A model generated the notes under the pieces. It had not been told where the DNA came from. It was given only the letters and a program-made list of their open reading frames with translations, and did not search any database. A program made the position numbers and the translations under genes. A stretch of 64,000 nt of DNA from Melampsora larici-populina 98AG31. Lineage: Eukaryota; Basidiomycota; Pucciniomycetes; Pucciniales; Melampsoraceae. Positions within the stretch are counted from its first letter, which is position 1. Every line of letters starts with the position of its first letter. Shown piece by piece: positions 33,088-45,287 of the stretch. The stretch lies in the NCBI RefSeq assembly GCF_000204055.1, contig NW_006768839.1:310001-374000 (forward strand), written 5' to 3'.

Positions 33088-36000
33088 TTAATCCAGGTCA
33101 ATACCGTCATCTGAGGCAACATCTTCACTGTTGTTAACCTCTTCCAAAACATCCCCTCCACCGTTGTCTTCATCAAGATATTCATCAAGGTTGGCCAGAT
33201 GTTGCTCAGCCAATTCTCCCTCATCCATAGGCGTGGCCTCTACAATCTCCGCAGGGGAACTTGCTTTCCACATCAACCTACTTCTCTCAACTAATCCTGC
33301 CCAACTTGTTGTCAACAAGGCTTCTTCTTGTTCCGTCATCTGACTATATTCAGCAGTACCTCCCAGGAGCTGAGGCATCCCACAGTTCCACGACATCCAT
33401 AGGCAAGAGAAATTCTGACACAAATGGCCCACAATACCACATAAGATATTTCTACTCTCATTCGCTCAATCTGCAGGTCTTGCCTTGGTAGATCCCACTA
33501 ATTCTACCATCCATTTACTCAAATCATCATCTGGATCCTCATCTGACACACAAATTATCAGCTTCGTCATTCAATTGAAACATTAACTTATCAACCACTC
33601 ACCTCCTATCCTAGTCTCAAGCAACTGGATCTTTGTGTCCATGTCCAATGCCCACTTTATTGACTGCCTGCACTCACGCCCTACACGACGCAGCTCATCA
33701 AAAGCATGGATCTTATCACAATATGCCACAATGCCCTCTTTAGTCTTTTGATCCACAGCCCAGGCTTCTGTTGGATGGGTTAAGTCACCCATATCCCAGA
33801 AAGGATCAAAGACTGGAAGTGCTTTGATGTCGTCAAAAGGAGGGCAATTAATAGGATGTGGAGACAGGAATACTTCATTAAATTCCGTAACCAGTTTGTG
33901 GAATGTATTGTGTTTCTTTTTCAGAGCTGCTTGCTTGACTCTCAAATCCCGCTTTGTTTTTTGTTGAAGACGGGTTCCTTCATATGGTTCTAATATCAGC
34001 AATGTAACTAAAATAATTGAAATGATGTGAAAGCTATCTACGCACCTTCTCTGCGATCACTGAGCTTTTGCATTTCCAACAAATCCACTTTGGCACCATA
34101 CAATGTTGACTTTGCCACTCGGATCCGGATAAGTTTGGCGCCTTTTGGGGCTATACAATATTTTAGGATTCATATTGGAGTGATACTTAAATCATCAGCA
34201 AAAGAAACTTACTAGAAGACGGCATATCCCTGTAATGGTCTCCTCCTAGGTTTCCAACCAATTGATCAATCTCACCCTGTAGTATTCTCAATCTTACCGG
34301 CAGGTTACTGATCTTATCATTTTCAAGTGTAGTCCTATCTCTTCTGTGCTTAGACCGCAAAAACTTGAGTTCTTCCCTATATCATCCAAAACAAGGTTTA
34401 CTATCAAATATCCTTGCAAACATAAAAAATATATCAAAAGTATGCTCAACTTGGACTCGTGGTGGCTTTCTTTCAGGCTGGTCAGCTTATTCACTTTTTC
34501 CTCCAAACTTTGCAAATTATTGTGAACCATCACCTGCAACTGCGACTCCCGCTGTCTGTTCCATTGGGTCTCAAAATATTGGTCAGAGTAAGCAGGATTG
34601 GTCTTCAAGTGATTCAACTTTTGGTTGCTTTCATAATATAGTTGACGGCTTGATGACAAGTGTTTCAATAACCATTGAACTACACATAATGTCATTTACT
34701 GTCATTTAGAATATACTGTGTATTTTGGAATCAAAAAACGTTTGACAAACCGGATGCAAATCTACGAGCCTCATTGTGATGAGTTGCACGCAGGTATAAA
34801 GCAACAAGCCTGTGAAGCTTTGGACAGTACCGCAAAGGGCCAACCAAGGATGACAGAGCGGACCATATTCTTTCGAGACCTTCACCATCTGACAGCCCCC
34901 AATCCGCATTCAATCGTGGGTTGTACCTTAGTTGACATGACCACTGGTGTACGTATGAGTGGAAGACACTTGTTCCAAACTTCATTCAATCAATACAGCG
35001 TTCAAAAAAGTTTCTCTGCATGGTAAGAAAATGTGTTTTCAGTGAACAAACTGTTTGTTCAGATAGAACAAAAGTATACAACCTTTTTGATGCTCTTCTC
35101 TAGGTTACATCCAATGTCATATAGTACTCCAAACAAGGTGGAAGTCAGATCACTGTCAACAGTTCTCTTGAGAATCCAGTCAAGCATTGCAAGAGGGTAT
35201 TTGCCCCTGTGGGTACAGAAGTAAGTGAGTATTTTAAAAATATACGAGATGTCTGAGCCACACACCGTTCGCCTGTCTGTACAATATTGATCAACTTAAG
35301 CAGATGATCATGGCGGCATGCCATACCCATCAGACCTGTCTCATCAAACCCCTTCCAAGTTTGTCTACCTCGTACATCATTGGCTGCTGTGTGCTGGCTG
35401 GTACATGGGTCCTGAGGCAACATTAGAAAAATGTCAATAAATATATATTTTAGGTGCATAGAAGTTTCAATTGTCTTACAATGACTTCAGGTTTCTGTTG
35501 ACAATTGTTACGCCCCCGTTGCCCCAATTTCAACTCCCAAACCTTGAAAAGCTCTGGTGAAATGAAAAGAGAGGGTAAAAGTCCGCTCTCACCTTGCCAA
35601 GAAGCACTTGCAGCCATGTGTCGCCTGTGCTGGAAATCACCATCTAAGCATATGATATAGTTGGGCTCTTCTGCTCGCTTTCCTGGAACAACCGGTCCAA
35701 AGCAAGGCGGGCAGTTTGATGCAAGTTGATCAATTGGTGTTAAATGCAAAGCTTTTGTAACCATCTCTTCCTCAAGCCGAATCATCTCCCGATACACATT
35801 AACAGCTGCTGAGAAGTTCTTTTGCCAGTCACAAGTCTACCCTTCCAAAAAGATGTTTTAGTATACATAACAATTTTGAGATGAGAGAAATACTTACATT
35901 ATCAGTGCCTGGTACCAAAAAAAGAGCATTTGAGGCATCAAGGAACTCATTCAGCCCCTCAACAAAGGGAGCAAGACAAGCTGTGCAATGTTTCCACAGT

Positions 36001-36767
36001 ATGTGATTAAAGCGTAGTAAACGGATTGAGAATGCAGTCCATGGCCGATCTGCTGAACCACCCATGGAGCCTTTCATAACTAGCCGCACTACATCAGGAG
36101 TGCATTGACAGCTCTGAAGTTTGATATTCTGACGGCCTATGAACAAACATTGATATGCACTTAGAATTAAGGATGCTGAGTTGAGTCAGGATACACTCAC
36201 TTAAGATATCTATAGCATCCACTTCAACCTCAGACTTCTGCCAAACAGCACATCTGCACTGAGGATTCCAGTTGATATTCCATAAATTCTGGTCCCCCCA
36301 TTGTCGAGTCTTTTGAGCACAAGGTATGAATACCCTAAAGATTTGGGGAATGACATCTTGCCAGTCAGCTTCTTCACGAAGTGTTCACTCTTGGTAAGTT
36401 ACACCCCAATAGTAGTCAGATTGGTTGGCCGGTATCACTGTCAGATTATCACCTTCTCCAGAGGCCAGGTTGGCCTCTTCAACCAGATGGAGCTCTTCAT
36501 ACACCTGTGGAACGATAACTTCATCACCATCTTCACCATTTTCATCATCATTACTGTTAAGATCATGAGGCTGCAGAGGTGGTTCAGGATCAATTTGCTC
36601 TTGAACAGGCCGATGTTGAGTTTTCAGAGAGTCAAGCCGGGCCTGAGCTGCTTCAGCTTCGCGGGTCTGCAGTTGGTTCCATCTCTGGCTTGCACTTCCT
36701 TTGCCTGCTGGGTTATCACGTCGGGCTTGTTTCTTGGCTGGCTTAACTTCTTCTCCAAATAAAGCCT
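33088..36767 (-). pseudogene. KDZ (Kyakuja-Dileera-Zisupton) family transposase, broken
   Basis: Multi-exon gene read right to left. N-terminal basic/acidic region (ALFGEEVKPAKKQARR at 36766); a Cys-rich segment (NWNPQCRCAVWQKSEVEVD) like those linked with KDZ transposases; CLDGDFQHRRHMAAS with the first likely catalytic Asp; TWKGFDETGLMGMACRHDHLL; LYDIGCNLEKS; LNADWGLSDGEGLERIWS; a coiled region (WNRQRESQLQVMVHNNLQSL); and an acidic C-terminus ending DDGIDLD at 33088. A TGA at 36385-36387 interrupts the frame between TYQE and TLREEADWQDV. The 5' end is not resolved beyond the exon that starts near 36767. The family moves DNA with an RNase H-fold nuclease. Confidence 0.75.
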
Positions 36768-37948
36768 TTGCATGAAAAGACTATTTGGTTTGATATGAAT
36801 CTGTAGTTTATGCGAATCAAATGGTTATGATTATTATTCAAAAGATCCCAATCATGTTTTCAATGGTAATTGATGAAAGTATCACAAATAAAATGACCTC
36901 ATAATTAATGACTTCATCATGGTGAATTCTGGTGAATTGTCCATACAAAAACTAGTGTCGGTGAATACTCTATTGCTAGTGCCAATCATTAAATCAAAGT
37001 GATTGATTGGTCACTCTAAATGAACTTTGCAGGACAACCCTCAACATAGGCACACCAATGCAATAATAATTGATGCAACACTCTTAAATAGACAAGGCAG
37101 GACAACTGTCAATACTGGTTAGTCCAAGTGTCTAAGAAGGACATATGTGAGATATCTTCTACTTAATTTTGAGGAAGAACAAATAGATTCATGTAGAATA
37201 GTTATGACCAGGCTCACCATTTAGTCCTTGTCAGTAACAAATCTGCTTTGTAGTAGTAGTAATTGGATACTGAATCATTCAATATGTTAAGCAGTCACAT
37301 ATCATATTACCAATGTCTTACTTCAAGACAAAATACAAAACTTTGAAGTGAAATTTAGATTGATTGTGTGGGAGGAAGAGTAAGCAACCTTGGAAAGGAA
37401 AATCTTCCAGGTGGTTGATGTTTTATATATTGCCTTCCATATCACTTCTTTTCCAAAAACTCTCTGCAAGTCATTCATCTTTTCAATCTTTTCTGAGTCC
37501 AATTTGAGAAACATCTGGTCAATCACAATAAAACACCTCGCGGTGTAAGAATCACGGTGTAAGATAACGAAATCAGCAGAGCATTCCAAATCAAGGTGGA
37601 AGGTGAGAAACGTAGCAAGTCATCTCAACTTAATCTCATTAAACTGGGATGGACATACAACATTTTTTAACTGCTATGGATTTGAATCATCAACAAACAA
37701 TCTTAATGGTCTCAGCTCAAGTTTCTTCTTGTGAATGAGGCAAGCTGCTTATGTTCTCTTTAGACTTCACAACATAATTGAGGTAGTTGATTTTTTGGTC
37801 ATCATCCTTGCTCGTAAGTGCAACTTGGCTGTCTTTGAACTTCTATGGTGTCTAACTTCATAGACTGATTCTCCTTTTCCTGATATATTACCCTTGACAG
37901 CTGGATAGACGTGTTTTATTAACTTGACTGCTGTATACAAAAATCTTT

Positions 37949-38352
37949 CAACTTTATCCTTCTGTCTGAATCTTCATATATTTAACAATTCAATGTTTTG
38001 CATGTCTGAGAAGGCTTTGTATCCTGAATAGAATATGTGATGATGTTGAATCAATGGAACAAAAAGTAGATTTCATGGCATAAGATATTGATGGTCTCCT
38101 CGGTTGGAAAGCCTTCCAGTAGGTATTTTGCATGCAGGTTCTTGATAATTCAACTTTATCCTTGTTTCTGAATCATCATATAACTAACAATTAAATGTTT
38201 TGTATGTCTGAGAAGGCTTTGTATCCTGAATAGAATATGTGATGATGTTAAATCAAGGGAACAGAAAGTAGATTTCATGGCATAAGATATTGACAGCTTC
38301 CTCGGTTGGAAAGCCTTCCAGTAGGTATTTTTCATGCAGGTTCTTGATAAGG
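37949..38352. repeat. Tandem duplication, two copies of 202 bp
   Basis: Copies start CAACTTTATCCTT at 37949 and 38151. Both contain GTCTGAGAAGGCTTTGTATC and GGTTGGAAAGCCTTCCAGTA and both end at GGTTCTTGATAA. They are about 90 percent alike by eye and non-coding. Confidence 0.8.
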
Positions 38353-38956
38353 TGATACTACAGTTGGGAAAATTATTTTCCATGTCAGTGGTGGTGGTTA
38401 TAGGCAAGACCCTATATTCAATCTTGAAGTTCAGGTAGATGGTTCACCTTCTAATTGGTTCAACAATTGAAGCTTGGTGTTGGACCCTTGTGTTTGACTG
38501 AGTCACTTGAGGCATTATAATGAGGCAAACATAGTGGTAAATCAAAAAAAAAACACATTTGATATTATATATTTATGGGATGTTTTTGATTTTGTTTACT
38601 AGAAGGTCACCTGAATAAAAAGATGGGTATCTTTGGAATGAATTCAATCTGATTTGTAAGACTCAGTCCATTTTGATAGGCACATTGAATAAATCAAACA
38701 CAAAGGCTGCCTTTGTGAATCACTGGTCTTTTTTGACTATGACATAAATTATGAATTCTGATGCAATTATAACACATTCCATTCTAGACAAATCACAAGT
38801 ATTGAAGCAATACTTGTGTAGTTTTGAATCACGTTATGACAATGGAATTATATGACAAGCTCATGACACTTAAAATGTGTGATAATGTGGTGTTCTTGTA
38901 TACATCATAAAGGGTGTTCATTAGAAGGAATGATTCTCATTATATCATACCTCTTC

Positions 38957-39046
38957 GTGCATCTCAATAATACATGCCATTTTGAGTAATTCGAATAAGT
39001 TGTGCATCTCAATAACACATGCCATTTTGAGTAATTCAAATAGGAC
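38957..39046. repeat. Tandem duplication, two copies of 45 bp
   Basis: GTGCATCTCAATAA.ACATG with the following CCATTTTGAGTAATTC repeats at 38957 and 39002 with few differences. Confidence 0.75.
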
Positions 39047-39699
39047 TCTTCATGTGAAAACATTAATCAACTTCATATCAAATCAGATCAATTCACCGTT
39101 CCCATCATGTGAGCGTACATCAAAAAAGGATTAGGAGTAATTATTCTTGATATATAATTCACATCACATCACATCATTTGACCGCCCATTTGTTTTTGGT
39201 TGCCAACATGTGACATATGTATACAAGTCTAGCATGAACATGTGAAATTTTGGGATAAACATGTGAAAGTTTGAAAATTTCAAATGGCAAGTCGTCTTTG
39301 AAGGTCTTTGGTGGATAGAACCTGATAAACCATTAGATTAACACTTTCAAACCCCTGCATGCTTCGGAGATTGAGTTCATTGCAACGCATAACACAGCAG
39401 CTAGAGGGGAGCAAATTTGTTAGATTCTTCAGAACTCTTTATTTGGTCTTTGTATTGATCTCAACTTCTTAATCGCTCTTTGAATCGTTCTCAACATCTC
39501 AATCGCTCATCACATTACCCCCAACAGCTTCAGTAATTTGTATCCTTCTCAACTTCATTGATTATAGGCCTTTGGTACTAGAACAGATCTAAACTTCAAC
39601 TTCAGCAGGTATCTGGATTATTTGGATCCTTCTGAATCGTGCTCAACTTCTTTATTAATGACTCACAATACTAATTAATCACTTATCATCATTCTCAAT

Positions 39700-40600
39700 T
39701 CAGATCAATATCCTTAGGATCATTCTCAATTTGGATTCACCACCCCTCTTCTTAGGCACACTAATGTTGGCTAAAGCCTCGCAGTTGCTTTCCTTGGCTC
39801 TGAGAAGCAGATAGCCACTAGGGTCCGCTCCAGACTTGGATCGTGTGCCAGAAATATCTATTCGACAAGGTCTGGCATTAGTCAAGCTTCACATATTGAG
39901 CTTCAAAGAAATGACTTACTTGGCTCTTGAGAGGACCCGCTGGCTGGTTCCACTCGAGCGCGTTTAGGAGACGGGGCATCACGCAACCATTGTTTTAAGG
40001 CTGCAGGTAATTGTCTATGTCAGTTTGGTATCATTATTTACAGTTATGAAATGATCAACTTACATAGCTCGTCCTCCCCATTCGCATTGGCTTTACACTT
40101 AGGCTTGAATTGGCGCACCAGGACAATTTCAGCTGCCCTATAAGCACGCGGAATCTCGTTGAATTTCCAGGCTTCCACTATCTTGAATTCAGTCTGATCA
40201 CCCTCCACGAGTGAATTCAAGTGCTCCAAACGGGCTTGCGTAGCACGATCAAAGCGTCAAAGGGCCGCCTTCATGTCCTCGATTTGGGCAGACTGAGGTC
40301 CGCTTTTTTTAGACTTCGCCTTGACCATTGCAAGATTTGCGGAGGAGGAGTCGGAAAAGTTTTTTGCTGGGAGATGATCATGATAAACATACTCATGAGA
40401 AGTCAGCTCACCTAGCAGGTATTCCGCCCGTGCTTCCTTGATTTTGATGGTGCGTTTGGGGTCATACTGCAAAGGGAAAAGGTGTAAGTAACCTGGCTTA
40501 AACCTCGCACCAGATTCCTTTGACTTACTTCCTCATCTTCGTCCTGCTCCTCCTCAGCATTCATCTGCTTCTTCTTGATGGCTTCGGCTTGCCCATTCCC
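39700..40600 (-). pseudogene. Unrecognised basic protein gene with an internal stop
   Basis: Exons read right to left: an acidic stretch (MNAEEEQDEDEE) ending at a GTAAGTC donor; YDPKRTIKIKEARAEYLLGE...GPQSAQIEDMKAAL; a TGA at 40257-40259; then RFDRATQARLEHLNSLVEGD and FNEIPRAYRAAEIVLVRQF. After an intron come PSPKRARVEPASGSSQEP and a last exon (RIDISGTRSKSGADPSG) to a stop at 39700. The nuclear-signal-like PKRARVE and charge pattern are all that can be said. The 5' end runs into a GC-rich block and is missing. It lies on the same strand as the KDZ gene and may be cargo of that region. Confidence 0.45.
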
Positions 40601-41747
40601 GCCTGGTGCAACCCTGCGCCAGCAACACAGATGTTGCGTGCTGCGCTGCGCGTTGAAGCTCCTTTCTGGTCCCCGCCCCGCACCTCAAATCCCAAAATTG
40701 TGTTGCGGTTTGGGCCGCAACGCACCTGACTGGCGGGTTTTCAGATTTTTATGGAACCACAACGTCTCATGAGGCGCTGCGGGGTTTTACCGCAGAGTTG
40801 CGGCGGTTGCGGGCCGGGTCAATACTTCTACGCTAACCCCAAGCAGGCAATAATTTCTCTTAGTTCTTCACCAATCGATGAACCTGGAAAGACAGAACCC
40901 AATCAAGATACCTTCGATACCATGTATTGGATCGTCTCTGACAGCACCCAGTCCAGGGGTGACTGTGTTGAGCTCAATAAAAAGAGCCACCTGTGTTGGC
41001 AAAAGGTGAGTTCTTCCTCCCCATCCTACTATTCCGTGTCCTGTTTTTCTAACACTACCAAATCACTGACCAACCACTGTGCTCCCAATCAACTTTGATA
41101 GATACTTCCTTTTCTCACTTTTACTCCCACCCATTTTGCTTTTTATTTAGTCCACCACTTCCACTCTACTTTGTCTCTCGTAAACTACTCCGCTTCCGAA
41201 GGATCCCAGAAACCTATTAGTCAATTCAACCATTCAGTCAACCATTTCTACACCACGAACCCCTCGAAACGGTTTAGCAACTGGTGCATATTTTTGGTTT
41301 TTCAACCAAAATGGCTTGGTGAGCAGAAACGGTTTCTCAACCTTCCTCCGCCGACCGGTTTCAAAACCGGGTGTTCAGACACGGGTTTAACCCCATCAAT
41401 AACCCGTGTATAGCATGTGTGTAGCCTGTGTGAAAACCGAAATTGACCTCTATAATTACAATTGCAGTAGCACAGATTTTTTACAGTACTCTCATGATGT
41501 CTCTGCTGTGGCTCTGTGAGTTTAATGAACACTAACAAAGGCAATGTCTTTCATTGAAATTAATACAAATATAAATACAAATAAATAAACATAAATAGAT
41601 AAGATAGATGATAAGATAATAAAAAATGTGAGAAATGTAATAAATTCTATATCTGATTGTTTGTAACCACACTTAAAATGAAATGAAATGAATGATAAAA
41701 TGAAATATAAATAATCTAATAATATACCCGCCTGTTCATAATTCTCA
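40601..41747. other. GC-rich block and spacer without a gene
   Basis: 40601-40830 is GC-rich with repeated GCTGCG/GCGTTG words and a hairpin GTTGCGG...CCGCAAC (about 40701-40720). The rest is AT-rich; ACGG/GGTTT words recur at 41260-41400. Open frames here have no recognisable content. Confidence 0.4.
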
Positions 41748-44158
41748 TTATTCATCATCAAACCCTGCATCTTCGTCTTCTTCTGCTTCTTCTTCTTCTT
41801 CTTCTTCTGCTTCTTCTTCTGCTTCTTCTTCTTCTTCTAACCCCGCATCATCATCATCATCACCATCATTCTCATTGTTATCATTCTTCGCGGGGAAGAA
41901 CTTCATTGCATGAAGTTCTTCATCCGCTGGAACAGTATCACCCCATGTATCATTGAGATTATCCATAATCTCCTGGATGACAATCTTGTTGGGAATTGGG
42001 AACGAGGTGAGGGGTCTGATTTCCGCCAACGTCTTCTTGCCCTGGAATAGCTCATTGTCCTCTGTTAAACATTGAATGTAGAATCTGATACAAATTGGTG
42101 GTAATGAGCCAGCGTGCCATTTCAATTTTATATAGAGGAGAATCACTTACGCATGTTGATACCTGCTACTTTGACCCCGCAGAAACTCCAATTTATTGTC
42201 CACGATGCTCCAAAATGTCGCACCGTCTCGGTAATCTTTCTTGTAAAAGCCCCAATGACAGGCTTGCAGTCTCTGAGATGAGACAAATAAAATACCACTG
42301 TCAACGGATTAAGAATGAAAGAGAACCCTCTGAAAGGATACGGTCGAAGCGACGCACAAGGTAAGCATAACGGGACTTTTGCAGATGTCCCACCTGATCA
42401 AAGACCTCATCGCGAACAGGAACTCGACCTCCTATTTGACCAATTTCTTTATTGTAAATCTATGTCACACAAAGATTAGTTTGGGCCAGATGAGAAAAGG
42501 AATACTCGCACATACATTGGCAACAATCGTATTCAACAATGGTACACTAACATTGTCTGTGGTGGTGCGTCGGCCGGGCAGTTGGATGCTTTGAAGAAGC
42601 TGAAAGTCAAAAGGAAACAGTCATAAATTATTCCAAAAGAAGACACAACAACGTACCTCTGTTTCAAATACTTTTCGCACTTCTTTCAAGACAACATTGA
42701 CCAGGGTCTTCACGGCCTTGACTTGGAGGGGTTTGGCATTCTTGCCATAGCCTTTCGGAAGCAACCTTTTTTGCCATTTAATGGGATTGGACATGATTGT
42801 GTCCTGGAAATGTTATTAGTATTCAGCTTGATTCAAAAAAATAAGAAATATAAATGATTTACCATTACTGCAGCATATAAAGAAACTGGGAGTGTTGCCT
42901 TGTCGCCATATCAGTTCTTGGTTGCTGTATAAGCCTGCAGGTCACCTCGTAAAATTGCCTTCATCGTGCTTTGGCGAATAGATTTCTATGATACACGATG
43001 TGATTAATGTGTTCAAGTTATTGTTAAAATTACACTATTGGTGGTGGACTCACTCGTAGCTCCTGACCATCCACTTTTGAAAGCCAAGGCGCTGCCGTGG
43101 CAGCGTCGCCGGAGACGCCATGGCCTTGTCGTGACACAAGATCCCGAATTTCACCAATCTGTCGAGTGAGGTCGTTGTATATATTGGTCATCTGTTGACG
43201 ATTTGCCAGCGCAACTGTGGTTGAGGCTATAAATTGTTCGTCAGGCGTCATTGCCGGCCAAAGGGAAGATTTAATAGATCAGTGGTCACACGCTAGACAA
43301 GTCATCAACGTGAAATCTTACACTACATATTTCACGTCCGCTTGCCATATATTGGTCGTCGAGATCGGCACGGACAGCACATCTGTTGTAGATCTGTAAT
43401 TGTGAACCCTGCAAGGGCATAAATCCGTTCAGAAGACGAGCTGAGTGAAAATCGACTTGGTGAACCCTTGCTGGTGCACGACTGCTGCTGGTGCACGACT
43501 GCTGCTGGTGTCGTTGTTGGTGGTGCGGTGGTGGGTGTTGTTGCGAGTTTTTTTCTGAGTTACGTACTTGTCCGGGCCGTATTCGTGGGCTTGGGCTATG
43601 GCAAACTGTGAATCAGTCCAGTCAGTAAAGAAGAAAATCAAGACAGAGAGAAGAGATAAGACAAGAGAGAAAGAAAGAAGAAAACACACCAATTTGTGCA
43701 ACTGATTTGAAGCTAAACATATCTAAATCTTTCTGGTTGAATCGATCCCGTAAAAGAGATCCAGATGACGCAGGAGGAGGAGGAGTTGGAGTACGATGTC
43801 GAGGAGGAGTTGCAGGAGGAGTTGGAGTCGGGGTACGACGTCGAGGAGATGGTTTTCGTGGAGGAGGACGATTGACCATCTTCTTGGATTTCACCGCCTG
43901 AGTCTGAGTTAGCTTGGCTTGCTTTGGCTGAGGTTGTTCAGATGCGGCCTTGGTGCGTTCACTTGCCCGGCGTTTGGTGACAGGTCTAGTTGGCGGAGCT
44001 GTTGACGTAGCCAGTTTGGTTTGATTGCAAGTATGTCGATTGGTACTCGGATTCTGAAAGGTGGTTGGAGTAGTGGCAGTATTCGCACGAGTTTGTGATC
44101 CTGGAGGTGCATGTTTCTTTGGTGGCTTGGGAAAGAATCGGCGTTGTGGTTGAGACAT
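41748..44158 (-). pseudogene. Unrecognised multi-exon gene with an internal stop
   Basis: First exon from the ATG at 44158: a basic, Pro/Thr-rich leader (RRFFPKPPKKHAPPGS, then PRRRTPTPTPP). Later exons hold MTPDEQFIASTTVALANRQQ with TRQIGEIRDLVSRQG; RQSTMKAILRGDLQAYTATKN, then a TGA at 42911-42913, then YGDKATLPVSLYAAVM; LPKGYGKNAKPLQVKAVKTL; LLQSIQLPGRRTTTDNVSV; VGHLQKSRYAYLVRRFDRIL; GFYKKDYRDGATFWSIVDNK. The last exon ends in a long Glu/Asp tail coded by CTT/CTG repeats. No known domain. The tidy exon structure shows a once-functional gene; the TGA suggests decay. Same strand as its 39.7-kb neighbour and the KDZ gene. Confidence 0.5.
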
Positions 44159-44827
44159 GTTTGGTGAATGATGGGTGTGGTGGAGTGATGTAATTGAGAA
44201 GTTCAGAGAAACGGGTGGAAGACGTGGGAGATATGTCACATTATTTGTGACATTTGCATGTGACATGCAAGATGACGCACATTGCCAAAGGGAATTATAT
44301 GAAGATGCCCAATGAGGACGTCACGAGAGAACACTGAGAGAAGGTGCAATGAACTGAATAGGAATTGAGAATGTATTTGAGAAGGACGATATTCATGAGT
44401 TTGGAATTGAAGTGAAAATATTATAAGAAATGATCACCTTCCTTCTAGAAAAACAACAACAATCCACAAGCTGTTAATTGGATTCCTTGCATGTCAAAAG
44501 CAAATGATATCTCGGGGATATGGTTCATCAAAGGATGTTTGACTGCCATACATTCGCCATCACGAGACACTAAATTGAGATTGTGATTGACCCAAAGGAA
44601 CCTTGAAAGTCGAAACATGAGAAAAGGTTTGATATGATATCAAGATCTTAAAGGATCTTTCCGCAATTGCGAGATCACTCTGGAAGTTTGGTTATCTTTT
44701 GCTTCACAGGGTTTCCAATGCGCATTCAAAAAGCTTTATGAGGCTTGTTGTGTCCGCACTCATATTGGAAAACCTTTCACTAAAACCTTTCCTTTGACTT
44801 TGCTTTGTTGAATCCTCATTCAAAAAA
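44159..44827. other. Spacer between the acidic-tail gene and the secreted-protein candidate
   Basis: About 670 bp between two divergent genes. Nothing recognisable apart from promoter-like AT-rich DNA. The last 100 bp before 44828 are CT-rich and ACCTTTC repeats lie there (CCTTTCACTAAAACCTTTCC). Confidence 0.4.
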
Positions 44828-45175
44828 ATGTACGTTGTAATCCTTGCTTTGTTACTGTTCATCTCACATTTTGAAACATCTTCTCACGTAGACTTTACAA
44901 AGATGGATGCAAATGCGTCAAGCAGCGACTCTAGACTTGAACGTGGCTTCCAATGTCTCGAATACGCACACAAATTAATGATCCTCAAAGAGATGTGGTA
45001 CCAGAAGTTCATGCAACTTCAAGTTCAAATGCACTATTTTGAAGCACCTTTTAACGGCGATATTGTGTTGCTGATTCAAATGACCAAAAAGATGAGACTA
45101 CTTCTAAAGGAATGTGTGGACTACTTGCGCTCAAAGGACACTAAGAAAGACACGGACGCTAAGAAAGACACTTAA
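44828..45175 (+). CDS. Small secreted protein candidate
   Basis: A 115-codon frame with a classic signal peptide: Met-Tyr followed by VVILALLLFISHF and a polar stretch. The mature part is about 95 residues, charged and probably helical (YAHKLMILKEMWYQKFMQLQ), has two Cys (FQCLEY, KECVDY) and ends in a short repeat (DTKKDTDAKKDT). There is no membrane anchor and no known domain. Small lineage-specific secreted proteins in a fungal pathogen genome are effector candidates, but nothing here proves that role. It runs tail-to-tail with the CACTA-like transposase and could be a passenger or a host gene next to it. Confidence 0.5.
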   Translation: MYVVILALLLFISHFETSSHVDFTKMDANASSSDSRLERGFQCLEYAHKLMILKEMWYQKFMQLQVQMHYFEAPFNGDIVLLIQMTKKMRLLLKECVDYLRSKDTKKDTDAKKDT

Positions 45176-45287
45176 GTTGTCAGAGGATTGCAATGTAAGT
45201 TGAAATTTCCATCAATAAATATAATACAATATAATACAATATCAATTATTAATGTTAAATATCTTTGCAGTATAACAACAAACTCCT

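Larger units (their letters stand above)
36768..39699. other. AT-rich intergenic region
   Basis: About 2.9 kb without a convincing gene. It contains two local duplications listed separately. An 88-codon minus-strand frame at 37323-37589 has no known domain and no supporting context. Confidence 0.4.

Noticed and set aside
32660..33091. ORFs coding for GASQQCGKPQNTVEQLH-type repeats
   Set aside because: They are produced by the 62-bp minisatellite and change frame where unit length changes.
40520..41098. Plus-strand ORFs in the GC-rich block at 40.6-40.8 kb
   Set aside because: Open frames follow from GC-rich composition and overlap on several frames; no domain is visible.
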